Shown here piece by piece: positions 5,194 through 6,080 of a stretch of DNA of 6,080 nt. Made by a program: the position numbers and the translations under genes. Each line of letters begins with the position of its first letter. The first letter of the stretch is position 1. This DNA comes from JBOHNM01 sp050730675 (GTDB lineage Bacteria; Planctomycetota; Phycisphaerae; Phycisphaerales; UBA1924), in the NCBI GenBank assembly GCA_050730675.1, contig JBOHNM010000201.1, positions 1 through 6,080 on the forward strand, given 5' to 3'. Under the pieces are notes generated by a model, which saw only the letters and a program-made list of their open reading frames with translations, was not told the DNA's origin and made no database searches.

Positions 5194-5829
5194 ATGAAGC
5201 TCATCGCCGCCCTCGGCAATCCTGGTCGCGAGTATGAACGCACCCGCCACAACGCCGGGTGGATGGTGCTCGACCGCCTCATCAAACGCCACGGTGCCTC
5301 GGCCCCCGTCCGCGCCCGCTTCCAGGGGCAGGTGCACGAAGTCTCGATCGGTTCCGAGCGCGTCCTGCTCCTCCGCCCGCTCACGTTCATGAACCGCTCC
5401 GGCTCCTCGATCGCCGAGGCTATCGGTTTCTACAAGATCCCTGTCGCCGGCAATGTCCTCATCCTCGTGGACGACATGGCTCTCCCGCTCGGCGAGATCC
5501 GCGTCCGAGGCGAAGGGGGCGACGGCGGCCACAACGGCCTCGAAGACACCGAACGAGCCCTCGGCACCCCCGCCTACGCCCGCGTCCGCATCGGCATCGA
5601 TCCCAAGCCCCCCGGCTACGACGACCAGGCCGACTGGGTCCTCGGCAAGTTCACCGACGAGGAACTCGTCCGCATCGCCGCGGGCCTTGACAAGGCCGCC
5701 GACGCCGCCGAGTGCTACATCAAGGACGGCTTGGCGAAGGCGATGAACGTCTTCAACGCCCCGCCGCCGCGGCCCAAGCCCCCGCGCCCACCCCCGCCGC
5801 AAGCGCCGACCCCACCGCCCGCAGTCTGA
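5194..5829 (+). CDS. pth: Peptidyl-tRNA hydrolase (Pth1)
   Basis: Pth releases peptides from prematurely dropped peptidyl-tRNA in the cytosol so that the tRNA can be reused. The sequence follows bacterial Pth closely: LGNPG with Asn9, TRHNAG with the catalytic His19, TFMN with Asn67, Asp93 in the VDDMALPLG segment, GGHNGL with Asn114, VRIGID, VLGKF, and the DGLAKAMNVFN end near 187. The residues equivalent to E. coli Asn10, His20, Asn68, Asp93 and Asn114 are all present, so it should be active. The total is 211 residues against 194 in E. coli. The extra part is a C-terminal tail of about 24 residues that is mostly proline (PPPRPKPPRPPPP and on). ATG 5194 has no Shine-Dalgarno site; a pyrimidine tract (CTTCCCTCCTCCC) precedes it. 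It stands between the rplY terminator and rpsF, the usual neighbourhood in many bacteria. Confidence 0.95.
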   Translation: MKLIAALGNPGREYERTRHNAGWMVLDRLIKRHGASAPVRARFQGQVHEVSIGSERVLLLRPLTFMNRSGSSIAEAIGFYKIPVAGNVLILVDDMALPLGEIRVRGEGGDGGHNGLEDTERALGTPAYARVRIGIDPKPPGYDDQADWVLGKFTDEELVRIAAGLDKAADAAECYIKDGLAKAMNVFNAPPPRPKPPRPPPPQAPTPPPAV

Positions 5830-5899
5830 AACGGGCTGCTTTTCCGCGGCCTTTCCCATGGCCCGCCCTGCCGCTGCGCGCCTAACCTTGCTCCCTGAC

Positions 5900-5928
5900 C
5901 GGCGATCCGCGCGTTGCGGACCCCGCCG
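5900..5928 (+). promoter_or_regulatory. Candidate regulatory hairpin in the rpsF leader
   Basis: CGGCG (5900-5904) pairs with CGCCG (5924-5928), and TCCGC (5906-5910) pairs with GCGGA (5916-5920) around loop GCGTT. A single A5905 faces CCC (5921-5923) in an asymmetric internal loop. There is no T-run, and the hairpin lies 54 bases before the rpsF start. Many bacteria carry an rpsF leader RNA with a C-rich bulge bound by the S6:S18 complex. The location and C-rich bulge fit, but the exact consensus could not be checked. Confidence 0.35.
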
Positions 5929-5982
5929 ATCGACATGCCCGGCCCCTTGAATGGGGTGGGACCCATACGGAGTTTCCGACTC

Positions 5983-6080
5983 ATGCGCATCGTCCGCACA
6001 GCGTCCTACGAAGGTTTGTTCCTCTTCCCCCAGTCCGCCGCCGTGGACCTCAAGGGAGCAGTTGAGCACCTCAAGGAAGT
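5983..6080 (+). CDS. rpsF: Probable small ribosomal subunit protein bS6, N-terminal fragment
   Basis: Only 32 codons plus two bases are present before the window ends. The protein starts MRIVRTASYEGLFLF and continues through AVEHLKE. The YEGLFLF strand after a short basic start, then a gap and a helix, is what the first strand and helix of bS6 look like (E. coli begins MRHYEIVFMVHP). bS6 binds 16S rRNA with bS18 in the 30S platform. ATG 5983 follows GGAG (5969-5972) at ten bases, a slightly long but usable spacing. The position directly after pth supports the call, since pth-rpsF-(ssb)-rpsR-rplI order is common. With so little sequence, another small protein cannot be ruled out. Confidence 0.75.
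   Translation, partial: MRIVRTASYEGLFLFPQSAAVDLKGAVEHLKE

Noticed and set aside
5832..5865. Terminator between pth and rpsF (CGGGC pairing with GCCCG)
   Set aside because: The stem is only five base pairs around a loop of over 20 bases, with no T-run after it.
5047..6069. 340-residue open frame on the - strand
   Set aside because: It lies opposite pth, the terminator and the rpsF start, all of which have strong family matches. The translation is low-complexity Gly/Ala/Arg/Val with no recognisable domain.
1..6080. Mobile element, CRISPR array, toxin-antitoxin or defence system
   Set aside because: No transposase, integrase, regularly spaced repeats or small gene pairs are visible. Nearly all coding space is taken by housekeeping genes.

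Overview
The window is about two thirds G+C, densely coded, and every supported gene lies on the + strand. It looks like part of a Gram-negative bacterial chromosome, most likely a planctomycete of the Phycisphaerae type. That placement is an inference. It rests on the high G+C, the pairing of a heptose (LPS-type) gene with a shortened GlmU, patchy use of Shine-Dalgarno sites, an S6-like N-terminus and repeat-like intergenic DNA. No 16S or other marker is present to confirm it.

Layout. Bases 2-199 are the C-terminal end of a class I/II PLP-dependent aminotransferase. Bases 245-1741 are a two-domain HldE (heptose-7-phosphate kinase plus heptose-1-phosphate adenylyltransferase). Bases 1742-2063 hold no credible gene, but contain a good sigma70-type promoter (1781-1808) followed by four stable hairpins. 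A tRNA-Gln(TTG) without an encoded CCA end lies at 2064-2134. It is followed 42 bases later by a GlmU-like uridylyltransferase (2177-3037) that has no acetyltransferase domain. Its stop codon overlaps the start of prs (PRPP synthetase, 3034-4122). After a 110-base gap with a hairpin comes rplY (bL25/CTC, 4233-5027), closed by a textbook intrinsic terminator (5048-5081). Then come pth (peptidyl-tRNA hydrolase, 5194-5829), a 153-base leader with a candidate regulatory hairpin, and the first 32 codons of a probable rpsF (bS6), cut by the window end.

How the genes fit together. The first part serves envelope sugar synthesis (ADP-heptose). The second is a nucleotide-sugar, PRPP and translation cluster. 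The order glmU-prs-rplY(ctc)-pth is the same as the well-known gcaD-prs-ctc-spoVC order of Bacillus subtilis, here joined to the start of an rpsF operon. No mobile element, CRISPR array or defence system is visible. The items most worth a second look are the single-domain GlmU with altered active-site positions, the structured segment between the promoter and the tRNA, the candidate S6:S18 leader, and the low-complexity ends on Prs, bL25 and Pth.
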